A stretch of 54,339 nucleotides of DNA from Collinsella sp. (lineage in GTDB: Bacteria; Actinomycetota; Coriobacteriia; Coriobacteriales; Coriobacteriaceae). Both the position numbers and the translations under genes were made by a program. The notes beneath the pieces were generated by a model, which had not been told where the DNA came from, made no database searches, and was given only the letters and a program-made list of their open reading frames with translations. This document shows, in pieces, positions 7,563-15,400 of this stretch (within the stretch, counting starts at the first letter, position 1; every line of letters begins with the position of its first letter). Location of the stretch: positions 1 to 54,339 of the forward strand of contig DXZU01000014.1 in assembly GCA_019419525.1 (NCBI GenBank). Reading direction: 5' to 3'.

Positions 7563-8882
7563 CTAGCACACCTGGGTTTTGCCGATCATGATGTTGAGGA
7601 TCTCGACGTCGGTGTCCTTCATACCCACACGGCCTACGTAGCCCATGCTAGCGATTGTCTGCTCAACGGTATCTTGGATCAGGCCCTCGCCGGCGCGGAA
7701 GCCGCGACCCTGCATGGCCATATCATGGCCCAGAATCGCCGCATCGACGGCAGCCGAGATCTTGGCGGCACAGCTCGCCTTGGCGCCGTCGCACACGATG
7801 CCGCCCACGTTACCGAGCGTATTCGAGACCGTCGCGCCAATCTGCTCGCGCGTGCCACCGCACAGCCAGGTAATCGCAGCGCCGGCGCCGCACGCGGCGC
7901 AAATAGCACCGCAAAACGCCGAGAGCGCACCAATATAGCTCTTGATATGCACGGCGATCAGATCGGACAGCATCACGGCGCGCACCAGGCGCTCGTGGTC
8001 GCAACGCAGGTACTCGGCATACTCCATGACGGGCAATGCGCAGGTAATGCCCTGATTGCCCGAGCCGCACACAATGGCGACCGGCAGCGCGCAGCCGTTC
8101 ATGCGGGCGTCGGACCCGGCGGCCGCACGGGCACGGGCACGGCAGGCGACGTCATCGGCACGAGCACCCAGCAGCGTACGACCCACCTCGGCGCCCCAAG
8201 CGTGCGCAAGGCCCTCGGCACTGATCGCGCCATTCAGCTCAATCTGACGCTCAACGGCAGCGCGGGCGTCCTCAATGTCGCCGTCCTCGATAAAGTCAAT
8301 GATGGACTCAATCGACATGGGCGTGTCGGCCTTATCCGCCGCACGCTCGGCCACCACGCGCTCGGCGCAGGCGGCACACTCCCCCGCCGACTTGCCGCAC
8401 ACCGGAATACCGTCGAGCGTATGGCACGTGACATTGGTGTGGTGATCGGTAATCTCGACGACCGCGGTATGGCCCCCGGCCGTCGCAGTCACCTTGATGT
8501 AGAGGTTGGGCACGCCCTCGACAAGCGACACATCGCAGTAGTCGGCGTCGGCGAGGAGCTCGACCACGCGTGCACGGTCTTCATCGTTAACGCTCTCGAG
8601 CACCTCGAGCGCGCTCTTGGCGTCGCCGCCCACGGCACCCAGCACGGCCGCGGCCTCAATACCGTGCATACCACCCGAGTTGGGCACGGTCACGCTCTTG
8701 ACGTTCTTGATGATGTTGCCCGAGCAGGCAACATCCATATGATCGGGTTCGCAACCAAGCGTCTGGCTAGCCAACGCCGCTGCATAGGCAACGGCAATGG
8801 GCTCGGTGCAGCCGAGTGCACAGACAAGCTCGCGGTTCAAAACATCGCAAAACGCGGCATCGCGAAGAGAATCGGCAGGCAT
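7563..8882 (-). CDS. cyuA: L-cysteine desulfidase (CyuA/YhaM family)
   Basis: A 439-residue member of the UPF0597/CyuA family, iron-sulfur enzymes related to the serine dehydratase alpha fold that split L-cysteine to pyruvate, ammonia and sulfide. ALGCTEPIAVAYA near residue 22 is the conserved N-terminal cysteine motif; further candidate cluster cysteines occur in the Gly-rich C-terminal half, which also contains CGSGNQGI and LGNVGGIVCDGAK. ATG at 8882 is preceded by AGGAG. No transporter partner lies next to it. Annotation as serine dehydratase alpha subunit is the main alternative. Confidence 0.85.
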   Translation of the reverse strand: MPADSLRDAAFCDVLNRELVCALGCTEPIAVAYAAALASQTLGCEPDHMDVACSGNIIKNVKSVTVPNSGGMHGIEAAAVLGAVGGDAKSALEVLESVNDEDRARVVELLADADYCDVSLVEGVPNLYIKVTATAGGHTAVVEITDHHTNVTCHTLDGIPVCGKSAGECAACAERVVAERAADKADTPMSIESIIDFIEDGDIEDARAAVERQIELNGAISAEGLAHAWGAEVGRTLLGARADDVACRARARAAAGSDARMNGCALPVAIVCGSGNQGITCALPVMEYAEYLRCDHERLVRAVMLSDLIAVHIKSYIGALSAFCGAICAACGAGAAITWLCGGTREQIGATVSNTLGNVGGIVCDGAKASCAAKISAAVDAAILGHDMAMQGRGFRAGEGLIQDTVEQTIASMGYVGRVGMKDTDVEILNIMIGKTQVC

Positions 8883-9153
8883 AGGTATCTCCTACTTGTA
8901 TAACGGACAGGGCTCTCGAAAATAATTAGCTCTTTTATTTGATAACAATGCATCAAAAACCGCAACCCAAGTTCCGGCGGACGGCGTTCAAGCGCAAACT
9001 GACGGCATTAATACATGAAAAGCTAGTCTTGTTGCATGCTAAAGCGTTTGACCAAAAAACGCCCGAGCGTTTCCACAAAAGTCGCGCTATCATGCAGTCG
9101 AACGCGGTAAAACCTTTAGCAATTCCGCCGCACGGACCAGAGAGGAACCACTC

Positions 9154-9621
9154 ATGAAGATTGGTATCGGTAACGACCACGCCGCCGTCGAGCTCAAGAA
9201 CATCATCTCCGAGCACCTGAAGGAGCGCGGCTGCGAGGTCGTGAACTTTGGCACCGACACCTCCGAGAGCTTCGATTACCCCATCGCCGGCTACAAGGTG
9301 GGTAAGGCCGTGGCCAACGGTGACGTCGACCTGGGTATCCTGATCTGCGGTACCGGCGTCGGCATCAGCCTGGCCGCCAACAAGGTCGAAGGTGTTCGCG
9401 CCGTCGTAAGCTCCGAGCCCTTCAGCGCCAAGCTCTCCCGCATGCACAACAACACCAACGTGCTCGCCTTTGGCGCCCGCGTCGTGGGCTCCGAGCTCGC
9501 CAAGATGATTGTCGACGAGTGGCTCGACGCCGAGTTTGAGGGTGGTCGTCACGAGCGTCGCGTTAACCTCCTCAACGAGATCGATCGCACGCGCGGCCTT
9601 AAGATCGTCGACGAAGCCTAA
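9154..9621 (+). CDS. rpiB: Ribose-5-phosphate isomerase B
   Basis: A 155-residue enzyme of the RpiB/LacAB family that interconverts ribulose-5-phosphate and ribose-5-phosphate in the pentose phosphate pathway. The N-terminus has the phosphate/substrate motif IGNDHAA; CGTGVGISLAANK near residue 67 holds the catalytic cysteine; RMHNNTNVLAFGAR near residue 100 is the other signature. GAGAGGAA precedes the ATG. A strong terminator follows. A galactose-6-phosphate isomerase subunit is unlikely because no partner gene is present. Confidence 0.92.
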   Translation: MKIGIGNDHAAVELKNIISEHLKERGCEVVNFGTDTSESFDYPIAGYKVGKAVANGDVDLGILICGTGVGISLAANKVEGVRAVVSSEPFSAKLSRMHNNTNVLAFGARVVGSELAKMIVDEWLDAEFEGGRHERRVNLLNEIDRTRGLKIVDEA

Positions 9622-9648
9622 ACTATTCAGTGCCACAAGCTAACAGCA

Positions 9649-9697
9649 GGGGCCCGCTCGGAACACATATCCGAGCGGGCCCCTGCATAGATTTTGG
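9649..9697 (+). terminator. rpiB terminator
   Basis: GGGGCCCGCTCGG pairs with CCGAGCGGGCCCC, followed a few bases later by TTTT. Confidence 0.8.
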
Positions 9698-9700
9698 AAT

Positions 9701-9734
9701 AAAAGGGCGCCGCGGATGGAGTTCCGCGGCGCCC
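9701..9734 (-). terminator. ndk terminator
   Basis: A perfect 11-bp stem, GGGCGCCGCGG with CCGCGGCGCCC, is followed by TTTT on the minus strand; it faces the rpiB terminator. Confidence 0.85.
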
Positions 9735-9772
9735 AAGCCACACGCTAACAGCTTTAAGGAGTCAAAGCTGGT

Positions 9773-10177
9773 TTAGCCAAAGAAGCGCTTGATCTCGATC
9801 TCGGCATTCTCCAGGCAGTCGGAGCCGTGGATCACGTTGGCGTTGACATCGACGGCAAAGTCGCCGCGGATGGTACCAGGAGCAGCCTCAAGCGGGTTGG
9901 TAGCGCCCATGAGGGTGCGCATCTTAGCAACAGCGGAGAGACCGGAAACGACCATCTTGACGACCGGACCGCTCGTCATAAAGTCGCAGAGACCGCCAAA
10001 GAAGGGCTTGTCGGCCAGATGGGCGTAGTGCTCCTCGACGGTAGCGCGCTCGAGCGTGGTCATCTCCATGCGCTCGATGACAAGGCCGCTGCGCTCAATG
10101 CGAGCAACGATCTCGCCGATCTTGCGGTCGCGCACGGCGTCGGGCTTAATCATGATGAAGGTCTTCTCGATAGCCAT
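9773..10177 (-). CDS. ndk: Nucleoside diphosphate kinase
   Basis: A 134-residue kinase that passes the gamma phosphate between nucleoside triphosphates and diphosphates through a phosphohistidine. The active-site signature NVIHGSDCLENAEIEI carries the catalytic His near residue 116; FIMIKPDAV at the N-terminus and GATNPLEAAPGTIRGDF near residue 90 are family hallmarks. Length is standard. AAAGG lies upstream of the ATG. The gene is monocistronic, with its own terminator and a good promoter candidate. Confidence 0.96.
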   Translation of the reverse strand: MAIEKTFIMIKPDAVRDRKIGEIVARIERSGLVIERMEMTTLERATVEEHYAHLADKPFFGGLCDFMTSGPVVKMVVSGLSAVAKMRTLMGATNPLEAAPGTIRGDFAVDVNANVIHGSDCLENAEIEIKRFFG

Positions 10178-10241
10178 AAAAGTAGCCTTTCAAGTAGGTT
10201 CGCGCGTGCCCAAGTCCCATTCCGGCACCCGCCTGGACTGC

Positions 10242-10270
10242 ATCGTAACAGAGTTTTAGCTGCAGTTAAA
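10242..10270 (-). promoter_or_regulatory. Candidate ndk promoter
   Basis: On the minus strand TTTAAC (10270-10265) and TACGAT (10247-10242) are 17 bases apart, 65 bases upstream of the ndk ATG. Confidence 0.5.
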
Positions 10271-10477
10271 CAAAAAGCTGTTTATTGAAACGTTGCAATT
10301 TATTAAAGCGCTCCATATGTGTCACTTCTGTTTCGAAGCCCGATTAGAGTACCATCCGACCGCCCATCAACCGCATCGAACAGAGCAGGCGGTCGGTTGC
10401 CGCCCGCGAACGTAACCCCTTCACAACCTGCCCAAAGGTCCTACAGAAGTTCTCGACAAGCCCCTCCCCCATAGCAA

Positions 10478-10512
10478 CAAAATACGGGCGTCCACATCAG
10501 CAGGCGCCCGTA
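10478..10512 (-). terminator. argH terminator
   Basis: TACGGGCG pairs with CGCCCGTA, followed on the minus strand by TATTTTGTT. It lies about 50 bases after the argH stop. Confidence 0.7.
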
Positions 10513-10562
10513 AAGTGAAAACGATTTATCAATAAATGGCCAAAACGGCTTCAGCCAAATCC

Positions 10563-11993
10563 CTACTTTACCCCGTGGCCCATCTCGACGACCTTAGTCA
10601 GTGACCCAAACACACCCTCGTCAGCCACGAGCTGTGCCTCGGCGCGATCAAGCTGCACGGCAACGGCGGCAGGGGCGGTGCCGCCCTCGGTCGTGCGCGC
10701 GGCGACAATCGACGGGATGTCGAGCGCCTCGGTAATGTCGCGCTCAAAGAGCGGGCTTGCCTCCTGGAACACCTCAAACGGCAGGTCCTCAAGATTGCAG
10801 CCGCGCTTCTCGCACATCAGGACCAGATGGCCCACCACGGCATGTGCCTCGCGGAACGGCAGGCCACGCTTGGCCAGGTAATCGGCAACATCGGTGGCGG
10901 CAAGGTGCCCCACGCCGCACTCGCGCGCCATGGCATCCTCGTTGACGGTCCAAGTCGAAATCATTCCGGCCATAACGGACAGGCACTGCATGAGCGTATG
11001 GGCGGTATCGAGCGCGCCCTCCTTGTCCTCCTGCAAGTCCTTGTTATAAGCAAGCGGCAAGCCCTTCATGGTTACCAGCAGCTGCACCAGGTTGCCGTAC
11101 ACGCGACCGCTCTTGCCGCGGATAAGCTCGGCAAAGTCGGGGTTCTTCTTCTGCGGCATGATAGACGAGCCGGTGGAGTAGGAGTCTGAAAGCGTGATAA
11201 AGCCAAATTCGGAGCTCGACCACAGCACGATCTCCTCGGAAAGACGCGACAGGTGCATCGCCATGACGGATCCGGCGTAATGCAGATCGAGCAGGAAATC
11301 ACGGTCGGAAACCGCATCGAGCGAGTTGGGGATCACGCCCGCAAAGCCAAGTTCGGCAGCCGTCATCTGGCGATCGAGCGGATAGCTCGTACCGGCAAGC
11401 GCGGCAGCACCAAGCGGGCAGTTGTCGGCGGCATCAAAGGCGGCCTTCAGGCGCGTAAAGTCGCGCGCGAACATCCAGAAATACGCCAGCAGATGATGCG
11501 AGAGCAGCACGGGCTGAGCGTGCTGCATATGCGTGTAGCCCGGCAGAATCACCTTGTCGTACTTCTTGGCCGCATCCACCAGCACATGGCGCAGCTCAAG
11601 ATTGGCCTCCATGAGCTCCTTGGCCAGCGCCTTGACGCCCAGGCGCGTATCGGTCGCCACCTGGTCGTTGCGCGAACGCCCAGTATGCAAGCGCTTGCCA
11701 GCCTCGCCGATGCGACGCGTCAGCTCGCTCTCGATGGACATATGAATGTCCTCATCGTTGATGTCGAAGGTAAAGTTGCCGGCATCGATATCCTGTTCGA
11801 TTCCGGTCAGGCCCTTGGCAATCGCCTGCTCGTCCTCGGCACTGATGATGCCCTGGGCGGCCAACATCTTGGCATGCGCCTTAGAGCCGGCGATATCCTG
11901 CTTATAGAGATGTTTGTCGACCGGCAGCGACGCGCCAAACTCCTGCGTGACCTCGGCCACGCCCGCCTCAAAACGACCGCCCCAAAGAGCCAT
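10563..11993 (-). CDS. argH: Argininosuccinate lyase
   Basis: A 476-residue enzyme of the fumarase/aspartase superfamily that splits argininosuccinate into arginine and fumarate, the last step of arginine synthesis. The superfamily signature GSSIMPQKKNP is near residue 276 and supplies the catalytic-loop serine; TGRSRNDQVATD near residue 105 and YTHMQHAQP near residue 153 (catalytic His) are also visible. ATG at 11993 follows AAAGGAG and begins the typical MALWGGRF; a longer frame upstream lacks support. It lies downstream of argG, but a 56-codon ORF and a strong hairpin intervene. Confidence 0.96.
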   Translation of the reverse strand: MALWGGRFEAGVAEVTQEFGASLPVDKHLYKQDIAGSKAHAKMLAAQGIISAEDEQAIAKGLTGIEQDIDAGNFTFDINDEDIHMSIESELTRRIGEAGKRLHTGRSRNDQVATDTRLGVKALAKELMEANLELRHVLVDAAKKYDKVILPGYTHMQHAQPVLLSHHLLAYFWMFARDFTRLKAAFDAADNCPLGAAALAGTSYPLDRQMTAAELGFAGVIPNSLDAVSDRDFLLDLHYAGSVMAMHLSRLSEEIVLWSSSEFGFITLSDSYSTGSSIMPQKKNPDFAELIRGKSGRVYGNLVQLLVTMKGLPLAYNKDLQEDKEGALDTAHTLMQCLSVMAGMISTWTVNEDAMARECGVGHLAATDVADYLAKRGLPFREAHAVVGHLVLMCEKRGCNLEDLPFEVFQEASPLFERDITEALDIPSIVAARTTEGGTAPAAVAVQLDRAEAQLVADEGVFGSLTKVVEMGHGVK

Positions 11994-12111
11994 GGAACCG
12001 TCTCCTTTCTCCAAATACCAAAACAAGCGTCCAAAGCAATGTGCCCTGTCGCTAAAGCGATTTATCAACCGCTAGTTTTACACACTCCCTGCCGCGCGCG
12101 GGGCCATGTGG

Positions 12112-12282
12112 CTAATTTGCAAAGAAGTGACGCACCATGCACTTGGCGCCCAACGTCTCCCTCCGGATGTTGCCCTGCGAACCATCGATCCAGGACTTCA
12201 GGCTCATAGGAACGTCCTCGACCCTTACAGCATCGAACTCGGGCGCGAGGGCAAGCAAAGCATGCGCGATAGCATTGAACAT
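12112..12282 (-). CDS. Small 56-residue protein between argG and argH
   Basis: A 56-codon frame starting MFNAIAHALLALAPEFDA and ending MVRHFFAN, with AGGAG eight bases before the ATG. The N-terminal half looks like an amphipathic helix; the C-terminal half is basic and has one cysteine. I do not recognise a family. It sits after a hairpin that follows argG and about 120 bases before argH, on the same strand, so it may be co-transcribed with the arginine genes. The well-placed ribosome site is the main support; the alternative is a chance frame. Confidence 0.55.
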   Translation of the reverse strand: MFNAIAHALLALAPEFDAVRVEDVPMSLKSWIDGSQGNIRRETLGAKCMVRHFFAN

Positions 12283-12332
12283 AATGGATACTCCTCATAT
12301 ATATAGGCACAGAGCCGCCAAATTGATAGAAG

Positions 12333-12362
12333 GAGCCCCGCCGGACAACCCCGGCGGGGCTC
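12333..12362 (-). terminator. Hairpin after argG
   Basis: A perfect 12-bp stem, GAGCCCCGCCGG with CCGGCGGGGCTC, with a six-base loop. The following minus-strand bases are CTTCTATC, not a real T-run, so it may be a leaky terminator or an RNA-stabilising stem between argG and the downstream genes. Confidence 0.6.
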
Positions 12363-12515
12363 GGACTCAGCCGCAGACGCGGCATCATATATGCGGGCGG
12401 AACGTAGGGGCCACCGATGTTAAGAAGTGTCAGCAAGCATAACGAAAGGTAGGGACCCCGTGCGCCCGTTATGTATCACGCGGATGGGCCGCGCGGATAC
12501 CAAGGGAAGGAGGCG

Positions 12516-13742
12516 CTAGGCCTGGGCAGCAGCAGAGCTGGGGCCCTGGACCTTTGCCCACGTCTTGAGCGACAGCGTATCGATCTCGATAAAGCCGGCG
12601 CTGGCCTTCTCGTCAAACGTGGTGTCGCGGTCGTAGGTAGCCAGACCGTAGTCGTAGAGGCTGAAGGGGCTCTTGCGGCCGACGACATGGCAGTTGCCCT
12701 TAAAGAACTTCAGACGGACAGTGCCGGTCACGAACTTTTGCGTGTCGGCCATAAAGGCATCGAGCGCGTTCTTGAGCGGGCTGTACCACTGGCCGTTGTA
12801 CACGGCGGTGGCCCAATCCTGCTCGAGCTTGATCTTGGTCTTGAGCAGGTCGCCCTCGACGCAGATGTCCTCGAGCGCCTTGTGGGCGGTGATGAGCGTC
12901 AGGGCGCCGGGAACCTCGTAGCACTCGCGGCTCTTAAGGCCCACCAGGCGATCCTCGACCAGATCGAGACGGCCAAAGCCATTGTCGCCGGAGATCTTGT
13001 TGAGGGCGATGACGATCTCAGAGAGCTTCATCTTCTTGCCGTCGACGGCGACGGGCTTGCCGGCCTCAAACTCAATCTCGGTGTAGGTCGGGGTGTCCGG
13101 GGTGTCCTCGGGATTCTTGGTCATAACCCAAGCGTCGTCGAGCGGCTCATTCCAGGGATCCTCCAGGTGACCGCACTCAATGGCACGACCCCACAGGTTG
13201 TCGTCGATGGAGTAGGGGTTGTCGTTGGCACCCTCGGGAACCGGCACGTTGTGGGCGTGGGCATAGGCGACCTCGTCGGGGCGACACTTCAGGTCCCACT
13301 CGCGAACCGGGGCGATAACCTTGAGCTCGGGGTCGAGGGCCTTGACGGCGGCCTCAAAACGGACCTGGTCGTTACCCTTGCCGGTGCAGCCGTGGGCGAC
13401 GTAGGTCGCGCCAAACTCGTGGGCGACCTCAACAAGCTTCTTGGCAAGCAGCGGGCGAGACAGGGCGGAGAGCAGCGGATACTTGTTCTCGTACATGGAG
13501 TTTGCTGCAATGGCTTTGGTCAGGAACTCATCGGAGAACTCGTCGCGCAGGTCGAGCACCTGGCAATCGAGAACGCCCAGGTCGAGCGCCTTCTGCTTCT
13601 TGGCATCCAGTCCGGTCTCTTCCTGGCCCACGTTGCCGCAGACACAAACGACATCGAGATTCTTCTCGTCCTGGAGCCACTTGACACATACGGATGTATC
13701 AAGACCACCGGAATATGCGAGAACGACTTTTTCCTTGCTCAT
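12516..13742 (-). CDS. argG: Argininosuccinate synthase
   Basis: A 408-residue ATP-dependent ligase joining citrulline and aspartate. The N-terminal ATP-binding PP-motif is VLAYSGGLDTSVC near residue 8; YVAHGCTGKGNDQVRFE near residue 112 and SIDDNLWGRAIECGHL near residue 170 are family signatures. ATG at 13742 follows GAAAGGAAA. The extra in-frame codons upstream have no ribosome site. About 100-300 bases upstream lie an arginine-rich leader ORF and a terminator hairpin, which suggests attenuation control. argH follows on the same strand. Confidence 0.96.
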   Translation of the reverse strand: MSKEKVVLAYSGGLDTSVCVKWLQDEKNLDVVCVCGNVGQEETGLDAKKQKALDLGVLDCQVLDLRDEFSDEFLTKAIAANSMYENKYPLLSALSRPLLAKKLVEVAHEFGATYVAHGCTGKGNDQVRFEAAVKALDPELKVIAPVREWDLKCRPDEVAYAHAHNVPVPEGANDNPYSIDDNLWGRAIECGHLEDPWNEPLDDAWVMTKNPEDTPDTPTYTEIEFEAGKPVAVDGKKMKLSEIVIALNKISGDNGFGRLDLVEDRLVGLKSRECYEVPGALTLITAHKALEDICVEGDLLKTKIKLEQDWATAVYNGQWYSPLKNALDAFMADTQKFVTGTVRLKFFKGNCHVVGRKSPFSLYDYGLATYDRDTTFDEKASAGFIEIDTLSLKTWAKVQGPSSAAAQA

Positions 13743-13836
13743 GGCTGTTTCCTTTCGCCCTTGGTAGCTAGTTAGAACATCGGTCAGTTGCAAGTCATTT
13801 CAAGGTCATATACCGTGCAATATCAGGTTAAATAGC

Positions 13837-13883
13837 AAAAATCAGCACATACATGCCCTAGAAACATGCAGCAATGTCGTGCT
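13837..13883 (-). terminator. Candidate attenuator ahead of argG
   Basis: On the minus strand AGCAC at 13883-13879 pairs with GTGCT at 13848-13844, continued inward by ACAT/ATGT and GC/GC with small bulges; TTTTT follows at 13841-13837. It lies between the leader ORF and argG, so read-through would be needed for argG expression. An alternative 5-bp stem, GTCGT (13896-13892) with ACGAC (13880-13876), overlaps its first arm and could act as antiterminator. Confidence 0.55.
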
Positions 13884-13947
13884 AAAACCCAACGACCTCA
13901 AAATGACTCTGTTGAGGCAATTCTCCCCATGCGGACAGAGACGATTG

Positions 13948-14022
13948 TTATCGTCGTCGGGAAATTGCGCGCTGGCGTCGGATGGCATTGTCTGCAGTGG
14001 TGATGATCGTTACGAACTGCAT
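13948..14022 (-). CDS. Arginine-rich leader peptide
   Basis: A 24-codon ORF with a strong ribosome site (AAAGGAG six bases before the ATG). The peptide ends AIRRQRAISRRR, so six of its last ten codons are arginine, four of them CGA. The stop lies in a short hairpin (GACGAT 13940-13945 with ATCGTC 13950-13955). A promoter candidate puts the transcript start about 33 bases upstream, and a terminator follows before argG. This is the layout of a classic attenuation leader: ribosome stalling at Arg codons when arginyl-tRNA is scarce would favour read-through into argG. Function is inferred from layout only. Confidence 0.65.
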   Translation of the reverse strand: MQFVTIITTADNAIRRQRAISRRR

Positions 14023-14061
14023 CTGCCTCTCCTTTCACCTATCGCCGGGCGCAATTCTAAT

Positions 14062-14089
14062 ATCGTAAACGGTACCTTTTCCTCGGTAA
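14062..14089 (-). promoter_or_regulatory. Candidate promoter of the argG leader
   Basis: TTACCG (14089-14084) and TACGAT (14067-14062) are 16 bases apart on the minus strand, giving a start near 14055, about 33 bases before the leader ATG. Confidence 0.45.
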
Positions 14090-14296
14090 GCGGTTGTTTT
14101 TCCGTCTCCGTTTTCGATGGTCGCTATATTACGCTAAAGTACCCGCAGCACAAGCGACAAATTCAAATTTCTGAAAAGTTTTTTCATTACTTTGTGAAGC
14201 GTGGTGCAAATACGCTCCGTTCCTGCGAAAATACGCCCGACTACGAATTGATGGCTATAACGTCTGAAACAATCTCGAAACGAAAGGCTCGCTTTT

Positions 14297-15124
14297 ATGC
14301 AAACTTACGAATCGGACGCCAATATCGGAAACATTAAGATTCTCGCCGTCGACATGGACAAGACGCTGCTGACCGACGAGCGCGTGCTGCCCCAGGGTCT
14401 TGATGAGCGCCTAGACAAGCTCGCCGACGCCGACATCGTATTCTGCCCCGCCAGCGGACGTCCCGCCCCCAAGCTCGAGGAGATGTTCGAGGGCGTCAAG
14501 AACCGCCTCGCCTTTTGTCCCGACAACGGAGCGTGCGTGATCTATCGCGGCAGCTATATCTATAAGAGCACTATTGACGTGGAGCTGTATCAGCAGGTCT
14601 TGAGCCGTGCCTCGGAGGATCCGCGCGCTGTCCCCGTCCTTTGCTGCTTCGACGAGTTCTACGTGCTTGCCCGCGACCATCAATACCACGACGAGATCAG
14701 CGTCTACTACAACACAATCAACTACGTCGACAGCTTTGATGGCATTGATTTCGAGTCCAACAAGATTTCGGTCTTCTTCCCCGGCTACGACGCCGAGCCC
14801 GCTTTCCGCGAGACCTATAGTCCCGAGTTCTCGGACAAGCTCTACGTCACCAACGCCGGGCGCGAGTGGATCGACTTTATGAACCTGGGCGTCGACAAGG
14901 GCGCCGGCGTCGCGCACCTGTGCGAACACCTGGGCATCGATATTGCCGACGCCGCCGCCGTGGGCGATACGTACAACGACATCCCCATGCTGGAGCGCGT
15001 CGGTCACAGCTTTATCGTGGACAACGCCGAGGAGCACATGAACGCGCATGCCAAGTGGCGCATTCCGAGCAACAACGACGGAGGCGTACTGACGCTCATC
15101 GACGCCATCTTGGCGGCTCGTTAA
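14297..15124 (+). CDS. Cof-type HAD-IIB phosphatase
   Basis: A 275-residue HAD-superfamily hydrolase of the Cof/YidA (IIB cap) type, expected to act on sugar phosphates, phosphorylated cofactors or nucleotides. Motif I is AVDMDKTLLT near residue 17, motif II the Ser of PASGRPAP near residue 53, motif III a lysine near residue 207, and motif IV GDTYNDIPMLE near residue 222. The cap domain occupies the middle. AAAGG lies 8-9 bases before the ATG. It is divergent from the arginine leader region, followed by a long inverted repeat and a terminator. Substrate is unknown. Confidence 0.88.
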   Translation: MQTYESDANIGNIKILAVDMDKTLLTDERVLPQGLDERLDKLADADIVFCPASGRPAPKLEEMFEGVKNRLAFCPDNGACVIYRGSYIYKSTIDVELYQQVLSRASEDPRAVPVLCCFDEFYVLARDHQYHDEISVYYNTINYVDSFDGIDFESNKISVFFPGYDAEPAFRETYSPEFSDKLYVTNAGREWIDFMNLGVDKGAGVAHLCEHLGIDIADAAAVGDTYNDIPMLERVGHSFIVDNAEEHMNAHAKWRIPSNNDGGVLTLIDAILAAR

Positions 15125-15135
15125 CGTTGCTCGTC

Positions 15136-15264
15136 GGACCTGGCCGGGCGAGGCGGGTAAGTTTTTCGTTCGGTCGGGTCCTGGGCTCGCTCGGAAAGCA
15201 CATTAAGTGCTTTCCGGCTCGTGCGGAATCTACGAAAACTTACCCGCCTCGCCCGGCCAGGTCC
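15136..15264. repeat. Long inverted repeat after the Cof phosphatase gene
   Basis: Bases 15136-15168 pair with 15233-15264 over 32 bp with a single bulged T; the arms are GC-rich outside and end in a T-run inside. The 64-base centre holds a second perfect 9-bp hairpin, GGAAAGCAC with GTGCTTTCC (15193-15215). It begins 11 bases after the stop codon. It has no coding content and could be a structured RNA, a miniature element, or an oversized terminator. Confidence 0.88.
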
Positions 15265-15332
15265 TGCGGTGACTTGTTTGCCGCCTGGATGGCGTCTTGG
15301 CGCCTAGATACTTTGGCTGAATTTAATTGAAC

Positions 15333-15373
15333 GAAGGACGCTCCTTGTTGATAAGGGGCGTCCTTCTGTTTTT
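15333..15373 (+). terminator. Terminator between Cof phosphatase and polA
   Basis: GAAGGACGC pairs with GCGTCCTTC and is followed by TGTTTTT on the plus strand. Confidence 0.75.
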
Positions 15374-15400
15374 GGTTACTTTGGAACTGTGGTTGCTTCC

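Larger units (their letters stand above)
10178..10562. other. ndk-argH intergenic region
   Basis: Between ndk and the argH stop there is no supported gene. It contains the ndk promoter (10242-10270), the argH terminator (10478-10512) and an isolated 9-bp hairpin, CCGACCGCC (10356-10364) with GGCGGTCGG (10388-10396), with no T-run and no assigned role. Confidence 0.6.

Noticed and set aside
12065..12436. 123-codon minus-strand frame between argG and argH
   Set aside because: Overlaps the shorter frame 12112-12282 in another phase, begins without a ribosome site, and has a Cys/Arg/Pro-rich composition unlike a protein.
13879..14337. Plus-strand frame ahead of the Cof phosphatase gene
   Set aside because: No ribosome site, atypical composition, overlaps the phosphatase start in another frame, and covers the argG leader on the other strand.
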